A stretch of DNA of 64,000 bases from Bacteroidota bacterium (GCA_018267215.1 JAFDYX010000002.1:1-64000), one strand, 5' to 3'; shown: positions 55,043-63,661, numbered from the stretch's first letter. A program made the numbers and translations. The notes: generated by a model not told the origin, from the letters alone.

Positions 55043-56047
55043 TTACTTCAAAGAACTTGACTTCAACTTTAGTTTCATTTTGGCAAATTTTTCTATTGCC
55101 TCCTCCACTGCCGGAATATCCTTCGACACTATCTTCGAGCCCAGCACATGGCCTCCCGCACGGGGGATGGCTACCATTTGCTTCAGCGAGTCGGGTGTGC
55201 CTAATTGTTGGTTCATTTCAATCATGGCGCCCACTTTCACTACAGGGTCTTGCTCTTTTTCATCTTTAAAATAATACAACGTCAGGTTGGGGCATTTTAC
55301 ACGATGGAATGTGATCTCATTCATTTTATCTTCCAGCAATTCTTCTAACTGTACTACGGCTTCCAGCCGATATGGATTGTTCCAGTATCTGTCTTTCAAA
55401 GAATCTTTTGGAAAGCTGCGCTCCTTTCCTCCTATCACCAGACGGGCAATGGACAAGCCCCATGGGTTGTTGAGCAGCCACGCATTCGGGTCGTTGATGG
55501 CAATGTTGGGCGACATGTTGATCAAAGCAAAAACATCTTGTGGGTATTCGGCTGCCAGCATCAGCGCCATGGTGCCGCCCGTAGAGGTGCTCATCACAAT
55601 CACCTTCTCGCCAATAGCTTTTCCAATGGCCAGCGCTTCTTGGCTGCTGCGCCACCACCGGTCGGGTGTAAAATACAAGAGCTGATCTACTGTGTCTATG
55701 CCATGATCGGCCAAACGGGCGAGGTATAAATTGCAATGAAATTTTTTAGCAAAATCTCTGTGAACCGGATTGCCTTCTTCCTGACTGGCCGAAAAGCCAT
55801 GCAGATAAACCACGCTGTATTCCGTCTTCTTTTTTGTGCTGTCGGCCCAAACAATACGTGCTTCATTGTCGGGTTTTAGTTTGTGTTGGGCTTCTTGTAA
55901 GGCTACATATTTTTCTAATGCTGCCGGAGTTTGCGGAACAACGGGCATAGCAGAATCAAACTTTGGGCGCACTGGTGTTGAGCCTAAGAAGTAAAGACAC
56001 ATCAACGCAAGAATAAGAAAAGCGAAAAATGTGATTTTGTGCTTCAT
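55043..56047 (-). CDS. Alpha/beta-hydrolase (esterase/lipase-like)
   Basis: The 334-residue protein has an N-terminal membrane anchor or signal, VVYLHGFSASQEEG near the oxyanion site, a nucleophile elbow at Ser155 (MSTSTGGT, with Ser replacing the usual first Gly), and a histidine in GGHVLGSK near 312. The substrate is unknown. The 15-base repeat AGATTACAAGTTGCA lies just upstream of its start (56055-56069). Confidence 0.85.
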   Translation of the reverse strand: MKHKITFFAFLILALMCLYFLGSTPVRPKFDSAMPVVPQTPAALEKYVALQEAQHKLKPDNEARIVWADSTKKKTEYSVVYLHGFSASQEEGNPVHRDFAKKFHCNLYLARLADHGIDTVDQLLYFTPDRWWRSSQEALAIGKAIGEKVIVMSTSTGGTMALMLAAEYPQDVFALINMSPNIAINDPNAWLLNNPWGLSIARLVIGGKERSFPKDSLKDRYWNNPYRLEAVVQLEELLEDKMNEITFHRVKCPNLTLYYFKDEKEQDPVVKVGAMIEMNQQLGTPDSLKQMVAIPRAGGHVLGSKIVSKDIPAVEEAIEKFAKMKLKLKSSSLK

Positions 56048-56054
56048 GTGTTTG

Positions 56055-56069
56055 AGATTACAAGTTGCA
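56055..56069. repeat. Copy of a 15-base intergenic repeat also at 31750-31764
   Basis: AGATTACAAGTTGCA occurs here, between the hydrolase start and the DUF2490 stop, and again at 31750-31764. Both copies are intergenic. The function is unknown; see the finding on intergenic microrepeats. Confidence 0.5.
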
Positions 56070-56085
56070 GGTTTGCCAGAGTAAT

Positions 56086-56904
56086 TTATTTCCGTTTGGT
56101 AAAAGGGTCAATAAATAATATGTCGAAAGCAAAATGCACGAAGTCGTCTTGCAACACTCCTTTGGTGAAATTGAGTTGCTGCATTACGCCAATATCAAAT
56201 GTAATTTTTTCTTTTTCAAACTCATGCCTGAAATAAACACAGATACGATCTTCTGACAAGGCGAAAGGAGTCCATGCTAAACTTCCGTTGGGCTGCCGTT
56301 TTTGTTTTTCTACAAACAACAATTCGTTCATAAAAATGAGTGAATTAGTTTTTTCTACATTCAACGGAATGCTTACCTGGGCTTTCGCTCGATAACGCAA
56401 GCCTTTGGGCTGCGTATAATAATTACTCCAATCGGGTGAGTAAAAATTGCGCCACTCCGGCCGCAGCGAATAGGCAAAAGACAACTTGCCTACTTGGTGG
56501 CGATAGTATAACCTCATATAATATCTGATCTCCCTCCGAAGAGAAGGGATCTCGCTATCGTAAGGTGGATCTTCGGAATACATATTTTGCCCCCGCAAGC
56601 TGATACAAAAGCCCAGTTGCCAGTGTTTGTTAAATGTTCGATAGGTTTGCTGCTCTATTACATAGATTGCCTGCTTTTTTAGCAGCGACATATTGTTGGG
56701 GTCGCTAAAACGAGAGCCTCCCGCATAGGTTCTGCTGAACCATTTCTTTCCAAAATTCTGATCAATGCCTACGCTGCCCCACAGCACCGTATTGGTATTA
56801 TCCAATCCGGGTGGTGATATTTGTGCATGGGCTATTGGATGAATCAACAGAACAAAAATCAGGAAGGAGCTATAAAAAAACAGACTTCGAAAACTAAAAG
56901 CCAT
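56086..56904 (-). CDS. DUF2490-family outer-membrane protein
   Basis: The 272-residue exported protein (signal peptide ending AHAQ) has the beta-strand pattern of DUF2490 barrels (WGSVGIDQNFGKKWFSRTYAG, MRLYYRHQVGKLSFAYSLRPEWRNF shortened here). Function is unknown. It may be in one transcript with the hydrolase gene that follows it 38 bases downstream. Confidence 0.78.
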   Translation of the reverse strand: MAFSFRSLFFYSSFLIFVLLIHPIAHAQISPPGLDNTNTVLWGSVGIDQNFGKKWFSRTYAGGSRFSDPNNMSLLKKQAIYVIEQQTYRTFNKHWQLGFCISLRGQNMYSEDPPYDSEIPSLRREIRYYMRLYYRHQVGKLSFAYSLRPEWRNFYSPDWSNYYTQPKGLRYRAKAQVSIPLNVEKTNSLIFMNELLFVEKQKRQPNGSLAWTPFALSEDRICVYFRHEFEKEKITFDIGVMQQLNFTKGVLQDDFVHFAFDILFIDPFTKRK

Positions 56905-56994
56905 TGATCTTAAAATTGTGTGTCTCTGTTAAAAAAAATTAATCTGCATATTAGAACAATCTTTTTAAATTAAACCATATTCTTAGTTTTTTTC

Positions 56995-57603
56995 ATGAAC
57001 ACAGCAACACTTTTCAGCGGGCTTTTAAAAGAGGAAGTACAATCTTTCGGGCAAATCAAAACATTTGCGGCCGGCACCAAAATCCTGCAAGAGCAAAGCT
57101 ACATACAAATGATCCCCATTGTGCTGAAAGGAAGCCTCCGTGTGGTGCGTACCGAAAAAGACGGGCGCGAAATATTGTTGTACTACATCACTCCGGGCGA
57201 AAGCTGCATCATGTCTTTCTTAGGCGGCATCCACCACGAGCCCAGCCAGGTGATGGCCATAGCTGAAGAAGACACCGAATTGTTGCTGATACCGGTGGCC
57301 AAAGCAGGCGAATGGGTAAAAAAATTTCCCGAATGGACCGATTATATTTTTAAGTCGTACCACAAACGTTTTGAAGAACTGCTGGCCGTAGTCAATGCCA
57401 TTGCTTTTCAAAAACTGGACGACAGGCTCCTTCATCTTTTAAATCAAAAATCACAGTTATTTCATTCCAAGGAAATAAAAATAACACACCAGCAACTGGC
57501 GCAGGAACTGGGCACCACACGCGAGGTAATATCGCGTATCGTCAAGCAAATGGAGCATGATGGCCTGATCCGGCTGGCGCGAAATAAAGTTGTGCTTGTG
57601 TGA
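56995..57603 (+). CDS. Crp/Fnr-family transcriptional regulator
   Basis: The 202-residue protein has a cyclic-nucleotide-binding-like N-terminal fold (TFAAGTKILQEQSYIQMIPIV), a dimerisation helix, and a C-terminal HTH (THQQLAQELGTTREVISRIVKQME, shortened: LAQELGTTREVISRIV). It has no FNR-type N-terminal cysteine cluster. It is the first gene of a redox cluster, and a perfect CRP-type palindrome covers its stop codon, so it probably activates the genes downstream. Confidence 0.93.
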   Translation: MNTATLFSGLLKEEVQSFGQIKTFAAGTKILQEQSYIQMIPIVLKGSLRVVRTEKDGREILLYYITPGESCIMSFLGGIHHEPSQVMAIAEEDTELLLIPVAKAGEWVKKFPEWTDYIFKSYHKRFEELLAVVNAIAFQKLDDRLLHLLNQKSQLFHSKEIKITHQQLAQELGTTREVISRIVKQMEHDGLIRLARNKVVLV

Positions 57604-57614
57604 CAAAGGTCACA
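57599..57614. promoter_or_regulatory. CRP-type palindromic operator TGTGACAAAGGTCACA
   Basis: The site matches the CRP consensus TGTGA-N6-TCACA at every conserved position and overlaps the regulator stop codon (57601-57603). Its centre is about 30 bases upstream of a TATCTTTA -7-like element (57636-57643). That puts the site near -43 from the likely start, the usual spot for class II activation. Confidence 0.7.
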
Positions 57615-57635
57615 TATTATCATAGACAGCACAGG

Positions 57636-57643
57636 TATCTTTA
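57636..57643 (+). promoter_or_regulatory. -7-like element (TATCTTTA) of the redox operon
   Basis: TATCTTTA differs from the TAnnTTTG consensus only at the last base. It lies 17 bases before the ATG of the DUF2892 gene and about 30 bases after the centre of the CRP-type site. Confidence 0.4.
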
Positions 57644-57660
57644 CATAAAAAATAAACGCT

Positions 57661-57873
57661 ATGAAAAAGAACATGGGCTCGGCCGACAAAATGATACGGA
57701 TTATTGCTGCGGCCATCATTGTGGTACTTTATTTTACGCAAGTCATTAGTGGCACTGCGGCTATTATACTATTAACGCTGGCAGCCGTTTTTTTACTGAC
57801 CAGCTTTGTCAGCTTTTGTCCGCTGTACCTGCCGTTTGGGTTAAGCACCTTACATAAAAAAGAAAACAAATGA
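57661..57873 (+). CDS. DUF2892 (YgaP-like) small membrane protein
   Basis: The 70-residue protein has two membrane helices and the DUF2892 pattern MGSADKMIRIIAAAIIVVLY, then a helix ending in FVSFCPLYLPFGLST. DUF2892 is the membrane domain fused to rhodanese in E. coli YgaP; here the rhodanese is a separate gene two genes on. A Cys at FCPL could carry sulfane sulfur (inference). It overlaps the next gene by 4 bases. Confidence 0.9.
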   Translation: MKKNMGSADKMIRIIAAAIIVVLYFTQVISGTAAIILLTLAAVFLLTSFVSFCPLYLPFGLSTLHKKENK

Positions 57874-58058
57874 TTAAGAGGTTTGCGTTGGAGATAACGG
57901 GTGTATTGATTGGCAGCGCATCGGGTTGGATGTACTGGAAATACATCGGCTGTACTTCCGGCAGTTGTCCCATTACTTCTAATCCGGTTCACTCTACATT
58001 GTACGGTGCTGTGATGGGCGTATTATTATTCAGCATGTTTAAAAAAGAAAACAAATAA
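57870..58058 (+). CDS. DUF6132 small membrane protein
   Basis: The 62-residue protein has two membrane helices around a loop with C-x4-C (GCTSGSCPITSNP), then a charged tail. It matches the DUF6132 family of small proteins common in Bacteroidota redox clusters. The two cysteines could hold persulfide or metal; this is inference. It overlaps the DUF2892 gene by 4 bases (ATGA) and is 4 bases before the rhodanese gene. Confidence 0.85.
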   Translation: MIKRFALEITGVLIGSASGWMYWKYIGCTSGSCPITSNPVHSTLYGAVMGVLLFSMFKKENK

Positions 58059-58062
58059 CTAT

Positions 58063-58377
58063 ATGATTGAAACAATTAAAAAAGCATTGGGGATCAGTCC
58101 AGCGGCTGACTACGCCCAATTAGTAAAAGAAGGCGCCATCATCTTAGATGTACGCTCTAAAGGAGAATATGCCGGTGGCCATATTAAAAACTCGATCAAC
58201 ATATCGGTTGACCAGTTGCCATCTAGTCTGCATCGTTTGTCCAACAAAGATAAAACAATCATCACCTGCTGTGCTTCGGGCATGCGGAGCGCCTCAGCAA
58301 AAAGAATTTTAGAATCGAACGGCTACACCCACGTACACAACGGTGGAAGCTGGGCCAGCTTGCAACATAAAATTTAA
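58063..58377 (+). CDS. Rhodanese-like sulfurtransferase
   Basis: The 104-residue single-domain rhodanese has the typical VRSKGEYAGGHIKNSINI and the active-site loop with Cys70 (TCCASGMRSA). It would carry sulfane sulfur as a cysteine persulfide. A neighbouring Cys69 is unusual but not unique. With the membrane proteins upstream and OsmC/thioredoxin downstream it suggests persulfide or thiosulfate handling. Confidence 0.94.
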   Translation: MIETIKKALGISPAADYAQLVKEGAIILDVRSKGEYAGGHIKNSINISVDQLPSSLHRLSNKDKTIITCCASGMRSASAKRILESNGYTHVHNGGSWASLQHKI

Positions 58378-58381
58378 TAAT

Positions 58382-58852
58382 ATGAACCCTCATTTTTATA
58401 ATGTAAACATTGCCTGGAGCCAAGACCGCAAAGGTGTGATGTGCTCTCCGGAATTAAATGCCGCCAGTGCCGGCAACGGATGTATTGAAGTGGCCACACC
58501 GCCCGAGTTCCCTAAGGGGATTCCCGGCATCTGGTCGCCCGAGCATTTATTCACTGCGGCCGTCAGCAGTTGCCTGATGACAACTTTTTTGGCGGTAGCC
58601 GAAAATTCTAAATTAGATTTTGTTTCCTTTCAGTGTGGGTCGGAAGGAAAGCTGGAGCAAGTGGATGGAAAATTTCTGATGACCGAAGTGCTGCTCAAGC
58701 CGGTGGTGTTGGTAAAATCTGAAAAAGACATTGACCGCGCCCTGCGTGTGTTGCAAAAATCAGAAGCCAACTGCCTGATTTCAAATTCCGTCAAGGCTAA
58801 AGTTATCATGGAGGCAGATGTGCAAGTAGCTCTGGAAAGCCAAACTGCTTAA
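58382..58852 (+). CDS. OsmC-family peroxiredoxin-like protein
   Basis: The 156-residue protein has the two conserved cysteines of OsmC/Ohr-type peroxidases: Cys64 (AAVSSCLMTTF) and Cys131 (ANCLISNSV). It would reduce organic or sulfur-linked peroxides. The start at ATG 58382 gives MNPHFYNVNIAW, 4 bases after the rhodanese stop; the frame extends upstream inside the rhodanese gene. Confidence 0.9.
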   Translation: MNPHFYNVNIAWSQDRKGVMCSPELNAASAGNGCIEVATPPEFPKGIPGIWSPEHLFTAAVSSCLMTTFLAVAENSKLDFVSFQCGSEGKLEQVDGKFLMTEVLLKPVVLVKSEKDIDRALRVLQKSEANCLISNSVKAKVIMEADVQVALESQTA

Positions 58853-58854
58853 CG

Positions 58855-59166
58855 GTGGCGAAAGCAACATTTTCAGACCTCATTGGCGGAGACATCCCCA
58901 CGCTGGTTGATTTCTCAGCCGAGTGGTGCGGCCCCTGCAAAATGATGGCTCCTATTCTGCAAGAGCTGAAAACAAAAACCGATGACCGGGTGCGTATCAT
59001 CAAAATTGATGTTGATCGCAACCCGGCCATTGCTTCGGCCTATCAGGTGCAGGCTGTGCCTACGTTGATTATTTTTAAAAATGGTCGACCGGTGTGGCGG
59101 CAGTCAGGTGTGGTAACTACTGATGTTCTCTTAACAGCCTTAACGCCCTATCTACCCGTTCCCTGA
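58855..59166 (+). CDS. trxA: Thioredoxin
   Basis: The 103-residue protein has the active site WCGPC (W24-C28), the VDFSAEWCGPCKMM context, and cis-Pro in VQAVPTLIIFKNG. It starts at GTG 58855, two bases after the OsmC stop. In this cluster it probably reduces the OsmC protein or persulfides; the gene symbol follows common usage and other thioredoxins may exist. Confidence 0.93.
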   Translation: MAKATFSDLIGGDIPTLVDFSAEWCGPCKMMAPILQELKTKTDDRVRIIKIDVDRNPAIASAYQVQAVPTLIIFKNGRPVWRQSGVVTTDVLLTALTPYLPVP

Positions 59167-59201
59167 CAAAACCTCAACGGTCTTATTTCGTTAAAGGGGA
59201 G

Positions 59202-59831
59202 ATGCTCACCTTCTCGCGTCTAAAGAAAGAATATAATAGCCAACCGGTTTTATCAGTAGAACATCTGGAAATAGGCGATGGCCTGCACTGGCTGCAGGGC
59301 GCCAACGGATCGGGGAAATCTACCTTCCTGAAAATAGCGAGCGGCCTGATACCGTTTGAAGGCGATGTGGTACTGAACGGAATCAGCTTAAAAAAAAATA
59401 GGGTGAGCTACAAACGGCTGATCAGTTATGCAGAAGCTGAGCCTGTTTATCCTGATTTTTTAACCGGTGAAGATTTAGTCCGTTTTTATAATTCCGTTCG
59501 CCAATCAGATAAAAAATGGTCTGATAAATTGATCGAGCGGTTTGCAATTGGCTCCTACTGGCGCCATACCATCGGCACCTACTCCAGCGGTATGGCAAAA
59601 AAAATATCATTGGTGTTGGCCTTCCTAGGCAGCACAGAATTTATCCTGTTGGACGAACCCTTCGTTACTCTGGATGTAGCCACGGTAAATACATTGATCA
59701 ATACGATTAACGAATATCATCGCCAGGGAAAGAATTTCATTTTCACTTCTCATCAGTCGGCAGAGATGGTTCACTTACCCATTACCTCGCACCTGCTGGC
59801 CGACCATCAAACAGTATGCAGGCTGTCTTAA
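59202..59831 (+). CDS. ABC transporter ATP-binding protein
   Basis: The 209-residue ATPase has Walker A GANGSGKST (33-41), the signature YSSGMAKK, Walker B EFILLDEPF and the switch His in TSHQSAE. It lies 35 bases after the thioredoxin gene and overlaps the next gene by 16 bases, so the two form one transporter. The substrate is unknown. Confidence 0.93.
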   Translation: MLTFSRLKKEYNSQPVLSVEHLEIGDGLHWLQGANGSGKSTFLKIASGLIPFEGDVVLNGISLKKNRVSYKRLISYAEAEPVYPDFLTGEDLVRFYNSVRQSDKKWSDKLIERFAIGSYWRHTIGTYSSGMAKKISLVLAFLGSTEFILLDEPFVTLDVATVNTLINTINEYHRQGKNFIFTSHQSAEMVHLPITSHLLADHQTVCRLS

Positions 59832-60907
59832 AAATCATCCATCGGGTATGCGTTCTAAAATTTTACGAACGTCACGCTGCTTTGCTGGCATTTGTTTTTT
59901 ATGTGATGTTCGGCTTGGTGCAATCTAATGAGTTGATTGATTTTCATCAGGGGTTAATTTTTGCTTCTTTGACTTCACCACTATTTTATGCAGCCGTTTT
60001 GGGTGTCTGGACTTTATACCTGATTAAAATTATTTTGTTTTATGAGGAATGTTTCTCCCTGCCACAAAATTCGATTTTAAAAAATTTCGGATTACTCGCT
60101 CCAAGAAGTCAGTGGATGATTTTTTCCTATGCCATTATTCTCGCCTATCTGCCGGTGTTAATTTATTCTTTGTTCATGATCCGGTTAGCTTTCCAACATC
60201 AATTAATTGGTTATGGTTTGGGTATCATTGTATTTCATAGCAGCGCAATTGGTTTAGGCTCCTGGCGGTTGATGCATGTGATCAACTCCACTTCTTCGTT
60301 TGCTTTGAAAATGCCGCGATTGTGGTGGGGGTTCCGGAAACCATTGCCGCTGATTTACCTGGGGCTGCTCGCTAACCGGCTTAAGCTAACATTTCTCCTG
60401 ACAAAATTATCTTCGGTGGTATGTATTTTATGTCTGTGGTATTTGCCGGTAGATCATTACGAACCGCGTTTGGCCTGGCTGGGTTTGGCTTTTGGTCTCG
60501 CAGGTCATGGCGTAATATTATTTGAGTGGCGGAAATTTGAAGATCGTGAATTTTTCTTTTCGCGTGCGCTGCCACTTGCCACCAGCTACCGGTTTGCTAT
60601 GATCGGAGTGGCCTTTCTGCTTTTACTTATTCCGGAAAGTATCGTGATGTTCGCACAAGGTTTGCAGATTGTAGATGTATCCATCGGCTTAGTGATAGGC
60701 ACAGCTTTCTTGCTCTTCATTTATTGTACCTCATACCGGCACCCGCTCAATAACGAGCAACACCTGCAACGGATGCTCTGGCTTTTTCTGATCTCATTCC
60801 TGATGATCCTCTCAAAATTTTCTATCCCGTTTTCAATACTTCTCTTGGCCGTGGCCTGGTGGCAATTCAAAAAACATTTTGATGCGTACCAGCCTGTTGC
60901 TGATTAA
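59816..60907 (+). CDS. Multi-pass membrane protein, partner of the ABC ATPase
   Basis: The 363-residue protein has about ten membrane helices and starts inside the ATPase gene. No known ABC permease family could be recognised by eye; it is not an FtsX/MacB type. I infer it is the permease because of the 16-base overlap. Its end is convergent with the FtsX gene, 18 bases away. Confidence 0.7.
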   Translation: MQAVLKIIHRVCVLKFYERHAALLAFVFYVMFGLVQSNELIDFHQGLIFASLTSPLFYAAVLGVWTLYLIKIILFYEECFSLPQNSILKNFGLLAPRSQWMIFSYAIILAYLPVLIYSLFMIRLAFQHQLIGYGLGIIVFHSSAIGLGSWRLMHVINSTSSFALKMPRLWWGFRKPLPLIYLGLLANRLKLTFLLTKLSSVVCILCLWYLPVDHYEPRLAWLGLAFGLAGHGVILFEWRKFEDREFFFSRALPLATSYRFAMIGVAFLLLLIPESIVMFAQGLQIVDVSIGLVIGTAFLLFIYCTSYRHPLNNEQHLQRMLWLFLISFLMILSKFSIPFSILLLAVAWWQFKKHFDAYQPVAD

Positions 60908-60925
60908 ACGGAAGCGAAAATCAAT

Positions 60926-63334
60926 CTATTCATACCTCAGCGAATCAACGGGGTTGGCTCTTGCTGCCTTCACCGATTGATACCCCACCGTTACCCAGGC
61001 GATGGCCACTGCCACTAACCCCGCTACCACAAACAAAACCGGATTGATTTCTGTTCGATAAGCAAATCCGTTCAGCCATTGCGATGACACCCACCACCCC
61101 AATGTGGCGGCCGGTATAAATGCTATGATCACCAGCAGGATAAATTCTTTGGCCAGCACCAGCGACAGCGATGCCACCGATGCGCCCATCACTTTGCGGA
61201 TGCCTATTTCTTTGGTGCGCTGCTCGGCTGTAAATGCCGCTAACGCAAACAGGCCGAGGCATGCAATAAAAATAGCAAGCCCCGAAAAGATGCTGAATAT
61301 CTGCCCCATCCGTTGCTCTGACCGGAAAAGTTTATCAAAATTTTCATCGAGGAAAGTATATTCTATCGGCTCGCTGTTGGCATATTGCTTCCAGAGTTTG
61401 GTTGCGTTTTCCACTACCGTTTGCGCGTTGCCTTCATAGCGCACTAACAAGTTTCCGGAAGTGCGTGTTAAAAAAACTGCCAGCGGCCTGACTTTATCAC
61501 GATATGTTTCAAAATTAAAATCCTTCACGATGCCGATTACGCGGTAGTGGTGAAATACCGAATCGCCATTGTTATACAGCACCTCTTCACCCGCTGCCTT
61601 ATCAAATCCAAATTCTTTGGCTGCCGCTTCATTGATAACAACGGCTGTAGAATCGGACGGGAATTCTTTGGAAAAATAACGACCATCTTTCATTTCAAAT
61701 TTAAGTACGCTTTGCTGATCGAAGTCGGCATAGTAAACACCTGCAATGTGGTCTTGCTCAGACCGGGCCGAGCGCACCACCGTAGTATTATTGACACCGG
61801 GAAAATAATTGTTGGTGAAACTCATCTTCCCAATTCCGCTTTGTGCGGCCAGCGCATTTTTAAATGCTTCTTTGTTAGTGCCCAGCAGTCCCATGTTGTT
61901 TAAAATCAATACATTTTTTTTGTCCATGCCCATCCGCTGCTGTTGCATAAAATGGATTTGATTATACACCACCGTAGTAAAAATGATCAGGAAGATGGAG
62001 ATGGCAAATTGAAACACAACCAAGCCACTGCGGATGCCCTTGCTTTTAAAACCAGCTCTGATTTTTCCTTTCAATACTTCCACCGCGCTAAACGATGTCA
62101 GATAAAAGGCCGGGTAGCTGCCGGCCAATACACCTACTAACAGCAGCAGCGCAAAAATCCCTCCGATGAAAAGCGGATTGAGTAAGTCGCGGAATACTAA
62201 TTCTTTTCCGGCCAATGTATTAAATGAGGGCAACAGCAAATAACAAAGTCCAATAGACAGAATGATGGCCAGCAAACTGTATAGCATGGACTCCGAAAGA
62301 AACTGCAACACCATCTGGCTGCGCAGCGACCCCAGTGTTTTGCGTAATCCCACTTCTTTGGCACGCCCGGCCGACTGTGCTGTGGACATATTCATAAAGT
62401 TGATGCAGGCAATGATGATAATGAAAAGGCCAATGCCTCCAAAAAAATAAATATACATCATACTCCCACCCGGCTCTAAGTCGCCTTGCGAGGTAGAGTG
62501 CAGGTGGATGTCGGTTATCTTTGTCGTGTAATATCCGTATGCCCCTCCTGCTTTGCGAAAGTCTTCCAGGCTGGTGCCCATAAAACGTTGCACTTCCGGG
62601 CCTACATACTTCACTACCAGCCCTTCAAATTTTTTCTCCACATCGGTTATGTTAGCGTGTGGCCGCAGTGTGAAATAGGTGTAAAGACTATTGCTTAACC
62701 ATTCTTGCGACTTCTTCAGGTAAGGCGATGAAGAGGCAGAAATCAGCGCATTGAAAATAAAGTGTGAGTTGCCCGGGCAGTCGGCAGCCACCCCGGTAAC
62801 TTTAAACGCTTTCTTGTCATTTCCTATGGATAAAATTTTTTCGAGTGGATTTTCATTTCCAAAGTATTTCTTGGCCAGTTTTTCTGTCAGTACAATAGAG
62901 TTGGGATCTTTTAAAGCTGTGGAGGGATTGCCCGACAAAAGTTTAAATGAAAAGAAGCTAAAGAAGTTGCTATCTACATGGAAGACTTTGTCTTCCAAAA
63001 AAATCAGGTTTCCATTCCTAAAAGTAGGACGGCTGAGTTCGTCTATCCGCAAAGATGACTCAACTTCGGGTATATCTGTTACTAGGGCTGCCGCCATAGG
63101 CGGGCAGGTAGTTGTGGTGTGGATGTCTTGTCCTCCTACCTTACCATGCAAGTCCATCTGATAAATTCGGTCGGCATGAGCATGAAACTGATCGTAACTG
63201 AACTCGTGGATGATATACAATGAAATGAGCAGGCAGGTGGTAATGCCAATGGTCATTCCCAGTATATTAATACCGGCAAAAAATTTTCGTTTAAGAATGT
63301 TGCGGATGGCAATGTTAAAATAATTTTTCAGCAT
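60926..63334 (-). CDS. FtsX-family ABC transporter permease (MacB-like)
   Basis: The 802-residue protein has two MacB periplasmic core domains, each followed by FtsX-type membrane helices (NPLFIGGIFALLLLVGVLAGSYP, IGIRKVMGASVASLSLVLAKEF in shortened form). About eight helices in all. Such permeases act in mechanotransmission, antibiotic or lipoprotein export with an ATPase. Upstream a terminator separates it from the ATPase at the window end, so it probably has its own promoter. Confidence 0.93.
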   Translation of the reverse strand: MLKNYFNIAIRNILKRKFFAGINILGMTIGITTCLLISLYIIHEFSYDQFHAHADRIYQMDLHGKVGGQDIHTTTTCPPMAAALVTDIPEVESSLRIDELSRPTFRNGNLIFLEDKVFHVDSNFFSFFSFKLLSGNPSTALKDPNSIVLTEKLAKKYFGNENPLEKILSIGNDKKAFKVTGVAADCPGNSHFIFNALISASSSPYLKKSQEWLSNSLYTYFTLRPHANITDVEKKFEGLVVKYVGPEVQRFMGTSLEDFRKAGGAYGYYTTKITDIHLHSTSQGDLEPGGSMMYIYFFGGIGLFIIIIACINFMNMSTAQSAGRAKEVGLRKTLGSLRSQMVLQFLSESMLYSLLAIILSIGLCYLLLPSFNTLAGKELVFRDLLNPLFIGGIFALLLLVGVLAGSYPAFYLTSFSAVEVLKGKIRAGFKSKGIRSGLVVFQFAISIFLIIFTTVVYNQIHFMQQQRMGMDKKNVLILNNMGLLGTNKEAFKNALAAQSGIGKMSFTNNYFPGVNNTTVVRSARSEQDHIAGVYYADFDQQSVLKFEMKDGRYFSKEFPSDSTAVVINEAAAKEFGFDKAAGEEVLYNNGDSVFHHYRVIGIVKDFNFETYRDKVRPLAVFLTRTSGNLLVRYEGNAQTVVENATKLWKQYANSEPIEYTFLDENFDKLFRSEQRMGQIFSIFSGLAIFIACLGLFALAAFTAEQRTKEIGIRKVMGASVASLSLVLAKEFILLVIIAFIPAATLGWWVSSQWLNGFAYRTEINPVLFVVAGLVAVAIAWVTVGYQSVKAARANPVDSLRYE

Positions 63335-63494
63335 GGGGTTTGATTTTATGCTTGTTCCACGTACTTAACAACAATGACGATAGGATGCACCATTTGTTAC
63401 AATAGTTGCATGCCTTTTCAAAGATTATGCCTGATGCATATAGTGAAGAATCCAATCAAAAAAAGAAGATAGAAAACAATCTGAGCGCAAGTTC

Positions 63495-63528
63495 TGTTCA
63501 TAAACGAACAGAGGTGTGTTCGTAAACG
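63495..63528. promoter_or_regulatory. Direct repeats upstream of the FtsX permease gene
   Basis: TGTTCATAAACG at 63495-63506 recurs as TGTTCGTAAACG at 63517-63528 (11 of 12 bases). The starts are 22 bases apart, about two helical turns. The first copy also forms an inverted repeat CTGTTC-ATAAAC-GAACAG (63494-63511). It lies about 160 bases upstream of the permease start and could be a regulator site. Confidence 0.45.
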
Positions 63529-63601
63529 GGTTATCATGACAAACAATTTCAACATATCAATGGAGTGATGGAGAGAGAAAAGACAGAAGCCATCACCATC
63601 A

Positions 63602-63631
63602 AAAAAAGCCCTGAACACGCAGGGCTTTTTT
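63602..63631 (-). terminator. Rho-independent terminator after the ABC ATPase gene
   Basis: AAAAAAGCCCTG pairs with CAGGGCTTTTTT (12 base pairs) around a 6-base loop, with T runs on both strands. It lies 31 bases after the ATPase stop on the minus strand and would end that transcript before the permease gene. Confidence 0.85.
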
Positions 63632-63661
63632 ACTTTTAACTAAACCTATGAGAAACCTTTA

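Larger units (their letters stand above)
63335..63661. other. Intergenic region between FtsX permease and ABC ATPase genes
   Basis: This 327-base gap holds a terminator at 63602-63631 and a pair of direct repeats at 63495-63528, both listed separately. I see no convincing ORF and no clear -7 element before the permease start at 63334. Confidence 0.6.

Noticed and set aside
48734-63334. TolC, HlyD and the FtsX permease as one tripartite MacAB-TolC system
   Set aside because: The genes are over 9 kb apart, on different strands and separated by a terminator; a functional link cannot be shown from the sequence.
63418-63618. 66-residue minus-strand ORF upstream of the FtsX permease
   Set aside because: It runs over the terminator and direct repeats and lacks any family likeness, so it is probably chance.
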